From Bacillus sp. FJAT-14578 (GTDB taxonomy: Bacteria > Bacillota > Bacilli > Bacillales > Bacillaceae_H), in the NCBI RefSeq assembly GCF_000504165.1, contig NZ_KI632505.1, positions 934,738 to 998,737 of the forward strand: 64,000 bases of DNA, in the 5' to 3' direction. A model generated the notes under the pieces. The model worked only from the letters and a program-made list of their open reading frames with translations, was not told where the DNA came from and ran no database searches. The position numbers were made by a program, and so were the translations under genes. Positions 26,039-35,861 of the stretch are shown piece by piece; the stretch's first letter is position 1; each line of letters opens with the position of its first letter.

Positions 26039-27247
26039 TTACTCGTTAGAGCCTGACGTCCCATAATCAGTGATTGTCAATTTGACGTTGTATTTGATTG
26101 GAACCTCACTAAATAGTTGATCCCAATCTTTTTTGACCTTTTCCCATGTTCTCGGATGTTTAATTCTCAACTGGTTTCCAAAACCTGCAACGTCTGCTTG
26201 ATAGTCCTTCTGCATCTTTTCTACTACATTCTTCATTAAATCCTTCACTTCTTTTTCAGCCGCTTTTTCTGCCCTTTTTAAAAATTCATTTTCAAAAGCT
26301 GTCTCCGCCGTCCAATTTTCAGATAGACGTCCTTCCGATTCAACGTTTACATCAAAAGAGATGTCATCTCCTTTAATATGAGGGATGATGCGACTTTTCA
26401 TGGACTCTATTTCGTATATCATTAGCTCTCCTGTCTCTTGATCAAAGCTTTTCACTAAACCACTTTTCCCTTTTCCCGTAATCCACGTTATCCCCTCTAA
26501 CTCCGCTTCATTCAAAAAACCACGCAGCTTTTTATGCTTTCCATCAATCACGGCAGCTCCTGCAAATTTTACTTCTCCATTCGCCGAGACCACATTTTGC
26601 AACAGAAAACTTGATCCTGATTGCATCTTGCCTATTAATTTAGCAAGTGACATAGAGGGCAAAAGCCTTGTTGTTCGATATTCGTTATCTGCAATTCCCA
26701 TCAAACGAAATGATGGAATTTCTCCTGTTTCCTTCGATTCAAGGGTTTTGCTCGCTCGGCCCTTGCTAATGAATACGAGACAGCTTGGTCTTATCTCATT
26801 ATCACGGAAATAAAGATCCAGTAATTGCTCCAAACTGTACGTACGTGCGATATCCTCACTGATAACCATTACTTTTGTGTGTTGGAAGATGATGGGGCGA
26901 TCTCTTCGCAAGGAAACTTCACGAATCGTTTGATGGATGGAATCTCCGGTTTCGAAAACATTCGTGTAAGATTTTTCTTGTGATCCTCCATCTTGACTCC
27001 CGGTACCTATTGCTTTCGGGTTAACAAACTGATAAGTGAATGTTATGGTGTCTCTTTTTGGATATCCCGCTCCTTGTTCTTTTAGTTTCTTCTCAATGGT
27101 TGATTCCTCTCCTTTATCAAATGCCAGACCTACTTCTAAACCCAGCTCTTCAATTTCATGACTGCTCCAGCACCCTGTCAGAGACAGGAGTAAAAGACCC
27201 GACAGCAAAACTAAGAGGAACCCTGAATGGTTAGCATTTTGCTTCAT
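26039..27247 (-). CDS. Spore germination receptor lipoprotein GerKC (GerAC family), copy 2
   Basis: 402 aa. ATG 27247 overlaps the stop of gerKB copy 2 (ATGA); an in-frame start at 27265 is less likely. Lipobox LLLLSLTGC. Aligns with copy 1 over its full length, with differences clustered in the first third (IHQTIREVSLRRDRPIIFQH against SLEMVREVPLRKDRPMFGHH) and near identity after residue 150. That gradient suggests gene conversion. Confidence 0.88.
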   Translation of the reverse strand: MKQNANHSGFLLVLLSGLLLLSLTGCWSSHEIEELGLEVGLAFDKGEESTIEKKLKEQGAGYPKRDTITFTYQFVNPKAIGTGSQDGGSQEKSYTNVFETGDSIHQTIREVSLRRDRPIIFQHTKVMVISEDIARTYSLEQLLDLYFRDNEIRPSCLVFISKGRASKTLESKETGEIPSFRLMGIADNEYRTTRLLPSMSLAKLIGKMQSGSSFLLQNVVSANGEVKFAGAAVIDGKHKKLRGFLNEAELEGITWITGKGKSGLVKSFDQETGELMIYEIESMKSRIIPHIKGDDISFDVNVESEGRLSENWTAETAFENEFLKRAEKAAEKEVKDLMKNVVEKMQKDYQADVAGFGNQLRIKHPRTWEKVKKDWDQLFSEVPIKYNVKLTITDYGTSGSNE

Positions 27248-28332
27248 CTCCTCCTCACCTTCCATCTTGAGATCATGAGAAGCAGCAGCGGCAGTACACC
27301 AAATAAATACAACGCCATATTGCCGATCATATCGCCGAGTTTAAAGAGGTCATTGATATTTTTCGGAGTCATGGCGATGATGTAAATAACCGGAAGTAAT
27401 CCGTACATAAACGGATGAATGTTCTTTCGGAAGAGTTGAGCCAGCCCTAAAGCCACAGCATAGTAGGTGATGGTGAAGGTAGAAAATAACTGCATAATCC
27501 AGATTATAAGCAACAAAGATTCAAACCGTTCAAAAATCAAACCGGGCATCTCAAAACTTCGGATAAGATCAATGGTCGGCCATGTTCTCGTCACCACTCC
27601 ATCGACGGATAAAGCTCCGACGACCATGACGACAGTAATCACGTAAAAGATTAAGGGGATGGAAACTCCAACTAAAACGGCTTTTACGGCTTTGTTTGGC
27701 TGCTGCATAAACGCCAAAAGGACCAACATGATTTCAGGACCTGTAAACGCGAGAGCGGTTGTCTTTACCCCTTTTAGCACCGGCATGATCCCTAACCCTA
27801 ATACCGGGCGCAGATGATCGATTTCAAATATTTTAATGCTCATAAAGGCAACCAGTAAAAAAAGAAAAAACGTAATGGGGAAAATAACCTCAAACAGACG
27901 GGCAATCGGATTGATACCTCCCATGATCAGATAAAGGCCTATCCATATGAATGGCATAATGACAGCCCAGATTGGGGTACCCTCGAGTAATAACAGACCT
28001 GTCACTTCTGCCATTGAACGGACTTGAAAACTGGAAGTTGTAAGGAAATAACATATAATGAGCAGACTAAGCACCCCTCCAACCCATTTCCCGACAATTT
28101 CCTGGCTGTATTGATAAAAGGTTTTTTCGGGAAACTGCTGGCTTAATTTGACGATGATCACCCCTGCCGCCATAGCGATTAGACCGCCTAACAGAACAGT
28201 TATCCAAACATCTGGTGTTTTTACCGCGTCCACAGATGTTCTTGGCAAGGTAAGAATCCCTGTTCCAAGGATAAAATTGATGGTGACAACCGCTGCCTGC
28301 GGAGTGGTAATTCGGTCTTTTGGACTGACCAT
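27244..28332 (-). CDS. Spore germination receptor membrane subunit GerKB (GerAB family), copy 2
   Basis: 362 aa. ATG 28332 (MVSPKDRITTPQA) with AAAGGAAG 13 bases upstream. About ten TM helices of the germination permease family. It lies next to gerKA with a 30-bp gap and is the B subunit in the canonical A-B-C order. Highly similar to copy 1, including long identical stretches (MQQPNKAVKAVLVGVSIPL). Confidence 0.88.
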   Translation of the reverse strand: MVSPKDRITTPQAAVVTINFILGTGILTLPRTSVDAVKTPDVWITVLLGGLIAMAAGVIIVKLSQQFPEKTFYQYSQEIVGKWVGGVLSLLIICYFLTTSSFQVRSMAEVTGLLLLEGTPIWAVIMPFIWIGLYLIMGGINPIARLFEVIFPITFFLFLLVAFMSIKIFEIDHLRPVLGLGIMPVLKGVKTTALAFTGPEIMLVLLAFMQQPNKAVKAVLVGVSIPLIFYVITVVMVVGALSVDGVVTRTWPTIDLIRSFEMPGLIFERFESLLLIIWIMQLFSTFTITYYAVALGLAQLFRKNIHPFMYGLLPVIYIIAMTPKNINDLFKLGDMIGNMALYLFGVLPLLLLMISRWKVRRR

Positions 28333-28362
28333 TATTGCTGGTTCACTTCCTTTCGTCGAGAG

Positions 28363-29937
28363 CTATCCTTTGCGTATCGGATCTTTCGTCTGCATCATCT
28401 TCGGACGGCGTTTCATCATCTGGAGCGGCATGCGAACCATAAAATCTTTCCAGTCACTTAAGCGATAAGGAACGGCCGGACTGGCATAGGAAACGCCAAA
28501 ACTTTTCAGTTTCACCAAATGACTGCAGAGCAAGAGGAAAAACAAAAGGACTCCGTACAATCCATACACGGCAGCGCAAAACATGGCGACAAAGCGAAGC
28601 ATGCGCAACGGAATCCCTGCACTATACTGTGAAACAGCAAAGGAGGAAATGGCGGTTATCGCCACTATGATTACCATGATGTTGCTAACAATCCCAGCTT
28701 GTACAGCAGCTTCTCCAATGATCAGCCCCCCGACAATCCCCATCGCCGGTCCAATCGGTTTAGGCAAGCGCAGCCCGGCTTCCCGCAAAATTTCGATGGC
28801 TAATTCCATAATGAGTGCTTCTATAAGCGCAGGAAATGGAACACCTTCCCGCGTTCCGATGATGGAAATGGCCAGCTTGGTCGGGATCAACCCCGGATGA
28901 AACGAGATAAAGGAAATATACAAAGCAGGGGCAAAGAGAGAAATAATAGCTGCCCCAAAGCGCAATAGGCGGATGAGCGTGCCGGGAATCCAGCGTTCAT
29001 AATAATCTTCCGGCGATTGCAGCATCATGCTGAATGTAACTGGAACAATCAAGGCGAAAGGCGTTCCATCCAACAAAATCGCCACCCGTCCTTCCATCAA
29101 GGCAGCGATGACGCGGTCCGGTCGTTCCGTACTCTGTACTTGCGGAAAAGGACTAAGGTAACTATCTTCGATCAGTTGCTCTACATAGCCTGATTCCGGT
29201 AGATGGTCCATATTGATTTTCTGAATCCTTTTCTCGACCTCTTTAACTAATTCTGAATCAGCAATCTCTTTCATATAGGCAATGACCAGTTCTTTTTTCG
29301 CTCGCTTTCCTACCTGGAATTTTATTAGTGATAAACCTTCGTTTTCACCATGTCGCCGTAAGAGGGCGGTATTATCGCTTAAAATTTCGGTAAAACCTAC
29401 TCGTGGACCTCTGACCAATGCCTCTGATATGGGTTCTTCAATATTCCGTTTGTTTGCTTTGATTGTGCCAAGAATGAACACATCTGATAATCCATCAATC
29501 AAAAGGGCTGTCGAGCCTGTCAATACTTTTATCATCAACTCTTTTATGTGATGCACTTCTTTTACTTCACTAAGAGAAAGAACTTGATTTTTAATAAACT
29601 CTTTTGAAATGGTCCCTTTCACATAAGTTGGTTCGTGATTATATTCTTCAGAAAAATCAACCATCAATGATTTCATAATATGTTTTTCGATGAGTTCTTT
29701 ATCTGACAATGCTTCCACAAAAATGATAGCTGCACGAATACCTGTGCGCCCTATGTTAAACTCCCGAAAGTGCACGTCCGAGTGATGACTCATTTCTTGC
29801 CTGACAAGTTCCAGATCCGAGGTGAAATCACCCGTAAAATGACCTGTTGATTCTGGGGAAGGCTTATCTTCCTGCTTTTTATCATTTTGACTGGCATATT
29901 TTTGTATTTGTCTAATCTTTGATTTCCGCTCTCTCAT
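28363..29937 (-). CDS. Spore germination receptor subunit GerKA (GerAA family)
   Basis: 524 aa. A hydrophilic N-terminal half (Ger(x)A cytoplasmic domain, [20 protein letters not shown]) and a C-terminal membrane half (EREDYYERW-like [20 protein letters not shown], then [20 protein letters not shown]). A subunits assemble into the germinant-gated channel. It is the only A gene for two B-C pairs. Its RBS overlaps the end of the small TM ORF upstream. Expression in the forespore (sigma-G) is expected for the family; I could not identify a convincing promoter. Confidence 0.9.
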   Translation of the reverse strand: MRERKSKIRQIQKYASQNDKKQEDKPSPESTGHFTGDFTSDLELVRQEMSHHSDVHFREFNIGRTGIRAAIIFVEALSDKELIEKHIMKSLMVDFSEEYNHEPTYVKGTISKEFIKNQVLSLSEVKEVHHIKELMIKVLTGSTALLIDGLSDVFILGTIKANKRNIEEPISEALVRGPRVGFTEILSDNTALLRRHGENEGLSLIKFQVGKRAKKELVIAYMKEIADSELVKEVEKRIQKINMDHLPESGYVEQLIEDSYLSPFPQVQSTERPDRVIAALMEGRVAILLDGTPFALIVPVTFSMMLQSPEDYYERWIPGTLIRLLRFGAAIISLFAPALYISFISFHPGLIPTKLAISIIGTREGVPFPALIEALIMELAIEILREAGLRLPKPIGPAMGIVGGLIIGEAAVQAGIVSNIMVIIVAITAISSFAVSQYSAGIPLRMLRFVAMFCAAVYGLYGVLLFFLLLCSHLVKLKSFGVSYASPAVPYRLSDWKDFMVRMPLQMMKRRPKMMQTKDPIRKG

Positions 29938-29943
29938 TTTCCA

Positions 29944-30075
29944 TCACTCTTCCTCTAATTTAGAAATCCATTTAAAAAACCTTGAGATCACATACGGAAC
30001 AAAAAATACAATAACAGCCTGCATGAACACTTGCCAATCTGGAAGATAGGAGACCATCGTTTTCCACATTTTCAT
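29944..30075 (-). CDS. 43-aa single-TM protein at the head of the gerK operon
   Basis: ATG 30075 after AGGGTG; begins MKMWKTMVSYLPDWQVF, has one TM segment (FMQAVIVFFVPYVISRFF) and a charged tail KWISKLEEE. Its stop lies 6 bases before the gerKA start, so it is probably the first gene of the operon. Some germinant receptor operons encode a short membrane D subunit; those I recall have two TM segments, so this would be a minimal form. Confidence 0.55.
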   Translation of the reverse strand: MKMWKTMVSYLPDWQVFMQAVIVFFVPYVISRFFKWISKLEEE

Positions 30076-30093
30076 CACCCTATAAATCCCCCC

Positions 30094-30108
30094 TGCCAAC
30101 AGTTGGCA
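30094..30108. promoter_or_regulatory. Palindrome in the gerK leader
   Basis: TGCCAACAGTTGGCA, exact around a single central base, 18 bp upstream of the small TM ORF. It may be an operator or a leader hairpin. The rest of 30109-30380 is AT-rich with no gene. Confidence 0.3.
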
Positions 30109-30400
30109 CAGGGAGCGAAATTTTGTGAAATTTTGTTGTTTATTCTATTAAAAAGTTCATTATTTCTTGAATAGTATTATTACCCTACTTATATAGAGAC
30201 ATGTAATTCAATCAAAATTTCCCACCAGAAAAGTCTTATCCATATCTTTTATTAGGAATAGTCCTTCACTTAAAAAAAAGTAACGAAAATTCAGATATAT
30301 CTTTAAAAAAGCAGGGTTTTCCTATAAAATAACTCTATGTGACAGAAACCCTGACACATTCCTTGCCAAATTAATTAGAAAGCTTGGGGAAGAATACGTT

Positions 30401-30961
30401 ATGAATTTGGAGAAAAACCTTGAGAAAAACTGGAGTAATCAGTCAATCATCCATTTAACTACATATTTGAGGAAAATGAAGGGCGAAGCTAGAAAAGAAG
30501 CCCAAATTGATTATATGGATTCCATTGTTTCTGCTGCAGGCGGACTCTTCGCTATGATGATAATTGGTTTCACAGTAGTTGGTTTAGGATATCCCATGAC
30601 AATAGGGCCTCTCGGTGCAAGTTGTTTGCTTGTATTCGGGGCGCATAAAAGTCCCTTGTCCCAGCCTCGCCACGTGATTGGAGGGCATTTGCTCTCTACC
30701 ACTTCAGCGCTTATCATTTGGAGTATACTGGGCAAAAGCCTTTTCACGTTCGGCCTGGTGTTAGCAATTGTCTTAATGTTAATGACTCTTACTAAAACCG
30801 TGCATCCTCCCGCAGCAGCCAGTTCTCTTGTTGCGGTTAACACTGAAGCAGGATGGGGATTTCTTATTTCAATTGTGATTTGCACCCTGATGTTAGTCTT
30901 TATATCAACCATCTATAATAACTTATTTCAAACAAGACAATATCCAAAACACTGGTTATAA
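30401..30961 (+). CDS. HPP-family membrane protein
   Basis: 186 aa. A charged N-terminus precedes about four TM helices with the family motifs GPLGASCLLVFGAHKSPLSQPRHVIGGH and the name-giving HPPAAASS. Plant HPP relatives move nitrite across the chloroplast envelope; bacterial function is not settled. RBS GGGGAAG lies upstream of the start. 60 bp upstream of the thioesterase, possibly co-transcribed. Confidence 0.8.
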   Translation: MNLEKNLEKNWSNQSIIHLTTYLRKMKGEARKEAQIDYMDSIVSAAGGLFAMMIIGFTVVGLGYPMTIGPLGASCLLVFGAHKSPLSQPRHVIGGHLLSTTSALIIWSILGKSLFTFGLVLAIVLMLMTLTKTVHPPAAASSLVAVNTEAGWGFLISIVICTLMLVFISTIYNNLFQTRQYPKHWL

Positions 30962-31020
30962 GGTAGAATGCTTATCATTTTACACCAACAGGTTCAAATC
31001 ATTTAGGGAGGCATATATAT

Positions 31021-31527
31021 ATGGAAGCGAAATACTGCAAGGAATCACGGGTGATACGAACAAGCCGTGTATTTCCAAACGATGTAAACAATCACAATAC
31101 ACTATTTGGCGGTCGACTCATGAGTGATGTCGATCAAGTCGCCTCTATCTCTGCAGCGCGTCATAGTCGAAGAGAATGTGTAACGGCTTCTACGGATTCA
31201 GTCGACTTTTTACATCCGATTCGACCAAGCGATTCGGTCTGTTTTGAATCGTATGTGACATGGACAGGCACATCATCCATGGAAGTGTTCGTCAAAATCA
31301 TCGCCGAAAATTTAATGAGCGGGGAGCGTAAAATTGCGGCAACGGCTTTATTGACATTTGTCGCACTTGATGAACATAAACGCCCTGCACGTGTTCCCGA
31401 AGTCATTCCGGAAACAGAAGAAGAAAAAAAATTACATGAAACCGCACCAGAGCGAGCAAGAATACGCAAAGAACGAAAACAAAAAAGTAAAGAGCTGGCG
31501 GCGTTTTTAACGGTTAATCATCAATAG
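31021..31527 (+). CDS. Acyl-CoA thioesterase (hotdog fold, YkhA-like)
   Basis: 168 aa. Cytoplasmic hotdog-fold hydrolase that splits acyl-CoA. The family motif NNHNTLFGGRLMSDVDQVASISAARHS is complete, including the catalytic Asn/Asp segment. A basic C-terminal helix (RARIRKERKQKSKEL) is typical of the B. subtilis YkhA group. RBS AGGGAGG at the correct distance; followed by a perfect hairpin terminator. Confidence 0.88.
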   Translation: MEAKYCKESRVIRTSRVFPNDVNNHNTLFGGRLMSDVDQVASISAARHSRRECVTASTDSVDFLHPIRPSDSVCFESYVTWTGTSSMEVFVKIIAENLMSGERKIAATALLTFVALDEHKRPARVPEVIPETEEEKKLHETAPERARIRKERKQKSKELAAFLTVNHQ

Positions 31528-31543
31528 GGTTGCTGGTACAAAG

Positions 31544-31585
31544 ATATTCGAAAGAAACATAGAACGACCCGTTTCTTTCGAATAT
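31544..31585 (+). terminator. Terminator after the thioesterase gene
   Basis: ATATTCGAAAGAAAC (31544-31558) pairs exactly with 31571-31585. The T run is weak. Confidence 0.65.
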
Positions 31586-31673
31586 TAGATTAAAAAGCTA
31601 TTAAGAATGACCATTCATACTGAATAGAAATACCGCCAAGTAAAAATCGTCAAGATTATTACTTGGCAAAATT

Positions 31674-32111
31674 TCATTTTTTTTCAAGTATCTCCTTAAT
31701 TTTTTTTAAGTCTTTTTCGTTTGCTCTTCTCATCATCGTGGACATAAATGGAGCAAATAACTTTGAAAAACCTTTCGGATTACCTTTGTTTTGTAAAGTC
31801 ATTCGTGTAAGGTTGTCATCAATCGCTTCCCTTGTGTAGGTTGTCTCCATTGGAAAGGGTCCGTCTGCAGTTCTCATGACAAGTTTTTGACCTTTTATAA
31901 ACTCGACCACTTCATAAATATATGCCAGTTGCCGCCCTAAGAATTGTGCTTTAAATGCAATGCGTGAACCAACTGTCAACGGTTTTGGAGTTTGCCATTC
32001 CGCTATATGAATATTTACATACCATTTTGGTGCATTTTCAGGATTTGTTGCATACTCTGAAACTTTGTCAATCGGGCACCCAATTTTTATTTCTGTCATA
32101 ACGTCCACCAT
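31674..32111 (-). CDS. SRPBCC-family protein (polyketide cyclase/START-like)
   Basis: 145 aa. AGGAGG upstream of ATG 32111. Typical helix-grip start (EIKIGCPIDKVSEYATNPENAPKWY), beta strands, and a long C-terminal helix (LFAPFMSTMMRRANEKDLKKIKEIL). These proteins bind hydrophobic ligands in a deep cavity. No partner gene suggests the ligand. Confidence 0.8.
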   Translation of the reverse strand: MVDVMTEIKIGCPIDKVSEYATNPENAPKWYVNIHIAEWQTPKPLTVGSRIAFKAQFLGRQLAYIYEVVEFIKGQKLVMRTADGPFPMETTYTREAIDDNLTRMTLQNKGNPKGFSKLFAPFMSTMMRRANEKDLKKIKEILEKK

Positions 32112-32268
32112 TTCCTACTACCTCCTAAACCCTATATTCATTCATTTTTTTGATTTTCGAAAGCATGGTTATGTTAATCTAAACGTTAAAATGGGTTTTA
32201 AACGTTTTATATTCGCGTATAGGGCGTTTTGTACAACTATGGACGTTCTTTTTCCCTTATTTTCACGT

Positions 32269-32300
32269 AAAGCCTCAAATTCTAGAAATCTGGGGCTTTT
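32269..32300 (+). terminator. Imperfect hairpin in an otherwise empty gap
   Basis: AAAGCC..AAT pairs with AT..GGCTTTT and is followed by TTTATTG. No plus-strand gene precedes it. The gap 32112-32400 shows nothing else. Confidence 0.35.
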
Positions 32301-32403
32301 ATTGATTGCTTTTAATCAGTGTTATGTTAACTGATAAAAATAGGATATACACTTGTTCTTTAATTAGTTTAAACTTGCTAGATTTCTTCACCAGAACTAA
32401 AAA

Positions 32404-32428
32404 GACTATCTAGGCGTACTAGATAGTC
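32404..32428. terminator. Terminator after the RDD gene
   Basis: GACTATCTAG and CTAGATAGTC form an exact 10-bp stem with a 5-nt loop, flanked by A and T tracts on both strands; just past the stop at 32436. Confidence 0.8.
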
Positions 32429-32435
32429 AAAAAAA

Positions 32436-32840
32436 TTAAGATTTCTCATACGTGACATAGGTTCCGGCAATAAAATCATGAATAGCTCTCTTATCTCTAC
32501 GCAATCCAACCATAAATGCACTAACAATTAAACCGATGCCCAATGTTACAACATACACAATCCCTGCAACAATTGTACGCAGTAACATGGATCCAATTCC
32601 TAATTTTTCACCGTTTATTTTTACGATTCGAACCCCAACTATTCGTTTTCCAATGGTATATCCCATCCAAATGACAGGTACGATTAAGTAATATAAAAAG
32701 TCAACTAGACTGGTGTAGATGTCTCCATTCCAATCTCCTGTAATGAAATAGCTTATTAGTGCTAAGGGTAATCCAATAATAATGGTATCTAAAATACTTG
32801 CAAGAAATCTTCTCCAAAATCCGGCTGGTGTTGTTATCAT
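32436..32840 (-). CDS. RDD-family membrane protein
   Basis: 134 aa. Starts with a near-RDD motif (FWRRFLASILDTIIIGLPLAL) and has three TM segments with the family's KRIVGVRIVKINGE loop. RDD proteins are often linked to Na+ or osmolyte transport, but most are uncharacterised. It follows the M48-ankyrin gene by 24 bp, so they are probably one operon. Confidence 0.8.
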   Translation of the reverse strand: MITTPAGFWRRFLASILDTIIIGLPLALISYFITGDWNGDIYTSLVDFLYYLIVPVIWMGYTIGKRIVGVRIVKINGEKLGIGSMLLRTIVAGIVYVVTLGIGLIVSAFMVGLRRDKRAIHDFIAGTYVTYEKS

Positions 32841-32864
32841 CTGACTTGCTCCTTTTTCACCTAT

Positions 32865-34256
32865 TTAACTAGCTTTTTTCAGTAAATTAATAATATCACG
32901 GTTTCCCAATTGAATAGCATGCATGAGAGCTGTCATGTTTTCACTGTCCTTTATAGTGGGATCAGCTCCTAAATCTAATAATAAAGTAACCGTTTCTACA
33001 CTTTCACTAAATACTGCATAAAATAAAGGGGTCATACCATCCATTTCTTGATAATTCGGGTCTCCTCCAGCTTCTATCAGCATTTTCACCAAATCTGTAT
33101 CACCTAAATCAGCTGCTGACATAAGGGGTGTCATCCCAACATAATCTTCATAATTTGGATCGGCACCAGCGTTTAACAAAAGATGAATCATCTCTTTATT
33201 CCCGTCTTGTACAGCCCAATGTAATGGTGTAAAACCTTGATAATCCTCAACATGAAGATCTTCCCCATTTTCCACGAATGATTTAACCTTTGATATATCA
33301 CCTTTTACAACAGCATCAATCATTGGAGGAGTCTCTTCATCGACTGCTAAACTTTCTTCAAACTCACCAAGAAAGTTAAAATTGGAAAATTTATCTATAA
33401 CATAAAAGCTGCCTGCTATCACTAAACCAAAAGCTAACAGTGCGGTGGTCACCCAAATCCATACCACCTTTGAGGTTTTTTTAGTAATAAAATCTTGTTC
33501 TGCCTCTCCAAAGAACATGCTAATTTCATGAATTCGCTTTGGTAATGGAGGATGGGTGGATAGTATTTCACTCAGCCAAACAAAAAAACCTTTTTCACTG
33601 TTTATTTGTTCTAGATATTCCGAACGATCAACATGTTTGTAAAGTGTTTTTCCAACAGCCAAGATCGTTAAACTATTTTTCGCGGCCTCAGTATTGCCAA
33701 TGTAGTAAGCTGCATACCGATCACATGTGTATTCACAGGCCCGTAAATACAACTCAGCAATACTAGGAATCCACATTGCCGGCAAGATAAACAATAATTT
33801 TGAGATATGTCTGCGCTTAATATGGGCTAATTCGTGAGCAATCACAAAAGTTAATTCATCATCAGCATTTCGTTCAATCAACTCGAAAATTTCAGAATAA
33901 ACAACTACCATATTTCGTCCGAAGAAACGGGTGGCAAAAGCATTGAGTGTCCCACTAGACTCCATTACATATATATCCGGAACATGAGCAATCTCCATGT
34001 TCTCGCATAACTCTTTGGTTTTTTGATAAACCTCTGGAAATTGTCTGGCACTTAACTTCACTGCATTTGTACGGATACGTCCAATCATTAAGGCATGCAA
34101 AAATAATGAGATGGCAAACATACCTAGTATAAGCAGAATCCCAACTATTGAAATAGCTAGACTGATATACGAGATAATACTTATCATTAAAACTAACCAG
34201 AAGTATTTATTCTCATTTTTATAAATTAAACTCTTGGGAGTTAATTCTTGATTCAT
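32865..34256 (-). CDS. M48 membrane metallopeptidase fused to ankyrin repeats
   Basis: 463 aa. Two N-terminal TM segments (residues 17-60), then the M48 catalytic motif VIAHELAHIKRRH and the third zinc ligand in RACEYTCDRYAAYY. Another TM (VWIWVTTALLAFGLVIAGSF) separates the protease from four ankyrin repeats covering the last 130 residues (GFTPLHWAVQDGNKEMIHLLL, MTPLMSAADLGDTDLVKML and so on). HtpX/Ste24-like proteases cut membrane proteins; the ankyrin part probably selects substrates. The RDD protein downstream may be part of the unit. Confidence 0.85.
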   Translation of the reverse strand: MNQELTPKSLIYKNENKYFWLVLMISIISYISLAISIVGILLILGMFAISLFLHALMIGRIRTNAVKLSARQFPEVYQKTKELCENMEIAHVPDIYVMESSGTLNAFATRFFGRNMVVVYSEIFELIERNADDELTFVIAHELAHIKRRHISKLLFILPAMWIPSIAELYLRACEYTCDRYAAYYIGNTEAAKNSLTILAVGKTLYKHVDRSEYLEQINSEKGFFVWLSEILSTHPPLPKRIHEISMFFGEAEQDFITKKTSKVVWIWVTTALLAFGLVIAGSFYVIDKFSNFNFLGEFEESLAVDEETPPMIDAVVKGDISKVKSFVENGEDLHVEDYQGFTPLHWAVQDGNKEMIHLLLNAGADPNYEDYVGMTPLMSAADLGDTDLVKMLIEAGGDPNYQEMDGMTPLFYAVFSESVETVTLLLDLGADPTIKDSENMTALMHAIQLGNRDIINLLKKAS

Positions 34257-34539
34257 GAATTTTACCCAGCTCCTTGTATAGCCAATCTTACATACTGCTT
34301 AACCAATAAAAAGTATACAAGATGGGATGAATAAATTTTTAAAGTAAACCATAATTGCCGTTAAAACAAAGATCAATAGCACCTATTTAAAAATAGTTAG
34401 AGTTAGACTTTTTATCCATTGAGATAGCCTTTATTGGCTTCTATCAATAGCGATTTAATTTTCATCGGTACGATCATTCCGAGTGTGCTTCTGTAATAGG
34501 ACTTACGTAAAACTACAGCTACAACATATAATATAGGGT

Positions 34540-34564
34540 GGCCTAGATTTAATACATCTAGGCC
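34540..34564 (-). terminator. Terminator after the 34.6-kb SLH gene
   Basis: GGCCTAGAT and ATCTAGGCC form an exact 9-bp stem with a 7-nt loop, just past the stop at 34578. The rest of 34257-34539 holds no visible feature. Confidence 0.65.
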
Positions 34565-34577
34565 TTTACTCATTCCT

Positions 34578-35729
34578 TTATTCACCGACGGTCGCCATTT
34601 TTTCTTCTAATGTTACTTCTTCCTCTTCATCAACTGGTGGTGTATCATAAATCTTCCAGTTACCATTTGCATCCTTCTTCAGGCGGAAGGGACCTGAATT
34701 GTCCTCCGTGAATGTATATCTAGCATCCGGGAATACAATATCAGTTGTGAATGTTTGATTCTTTACTTCGACGGTTGCATAGCGAAGATTGATAGCCGTC
34801 ACGTTGAATGTGGCTTGATCATTATGCAACTCAATATTGTAGGTGCCGCCTTCCTCTTTAATGCTCCTAAGCATCTCGACATCTTCAAGGTTAAAAGCAC
34901 GATAAACACCAAATGATGTTTGACGGAAGAAGGTTTCAAGAGATTCCAAGTCTTGCGATTTTTTCAAGCGAAATTCCTCTTGAATCATTTGATCGAGTTC
35001 GTTCTCCACCACCGTCTTTTCGCTCTCTGCTGCTGGTTCCTGATGGAGAGCACGGTAAATCATCACCACAGCTTGAGCTCGCGTTGCGAGGTTATATGGT
35101 TTAAAGGAATCTCCATACCCATTGATAATCCCATTTGCCGCAGCTGCATGGATGGCTTCATAAGCGTAGCTGGATGTTGGAACATCTTTAAATATTTTGG
35201 TAGGTTCATTGAAAGGGATAGTTGGTTTGAACGCCCGGTAAATCATTGCCGCCATTTGTTGGCGGGTAATCTTTTTGTAAGGATCAAACTTTCCATCATG
35301 ACCGGTAATGATACCCTGACTACTGGCGATATTGACATAGTTATAGAACCAGTCCGTCGATTTTACATCGGAAAATGTTTTGATATCTGTCCCTACCTGT
35401 AAATCCATAGCATTAACCAAGATTTTTGTAAATTGAGCACGCGTCACATTCGCTTCGGGACGGATACTAATAAAAGGAACTGCTTCCTCATCTGTCGCAT
35501 CGGACAGTACATACTCATCACTATCTTCATCATCACTATACTTCCGATACTCAACAGTCCCATCGATGATGTCCGCATACAGGAACTCCTCTAATTCTTT
35601 ATAAGCCCAATGGTCATAATCAACATCATCGAGATAATAGGAATCCATGGTTTTCTCTGCAGCAAAGGTAGAGAATGGGAAGGAACAAAAAATAAGAATA
35701 AAAGCAAATAATAAGCGAGTGGCTTTCAA
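34578..35729 (-). CDS. Secreted SLH-domain surface protein
   Basis: 383 aa. TTG start at 35729 with AAAGGAGG eight bases upstream; it gives a clean signal peptide (LLFAFILIFCSFPFSTFAA). Longer in-frame starts have no RBS. SLH units follow: one starting DYDHWAYKELEEFLYADI, one FSDVKSTDWFYNYVNIASSQGIITG, and one FKDVPTSSYAYEAIHAAAANGIING; these bind pyruvylated wall polymer. The C-terminal 130 residues form an unknown NTF2/DUF-like beta domain. That tail closely resembles the tail of the next SLH protein. Confidence 0.85.
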   Translation of the reverse strand: MKATRLLFAFILIFCSFPFSTFAAEKTMDSYYLDDVDYDHWAYKELEEFLYADIIDGTVEYRKYSDDEDSDEYVLSDATDEEAVPFISIRPEANVTRAQFTKILVNAMDLQVGTDIKTFSDVKSTDWFYNYVNIASSQGIITGHDGKFDPYKKITRQQMAAMIYRAFKPTIPFNEPTKIFKDVPTSSYAYEAIHAAAANGIINGYGDSFKPYNLATRAQAVVMIYRALHQEPAAESEKTVVENELDQMIQEEFRLKKSQDLESLETFFRQTSFGVYRAFNLEDVEMLRSIKEEGGTYNIELHNDQATFNVTAINLRYATVEVKNQTFTTDIVFPDARYTFTEDNSGPFRLKKDANGNWKIYDTPPVDEEEEVTLEEKMATVGE

Positions 35730-35861
35730 GTAAGAATCCTCCTTTATTTGATTGAACAACAAGAAGATTCTACCTGAAGAGGCTACTCCTGTCATCAGGT
35801 ATTTACTGTTAGCTTAGTATTTTAAGTTAGGAGGAGAAAGGTTTTTCTCAGTTTTACTAAC

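Noticed and set aside
30113-30260. Sigma-G promoter for the gerK operon
   Set aside because: Expected for the family, but I could not find a -35/-10 pair with acceptable spacing.
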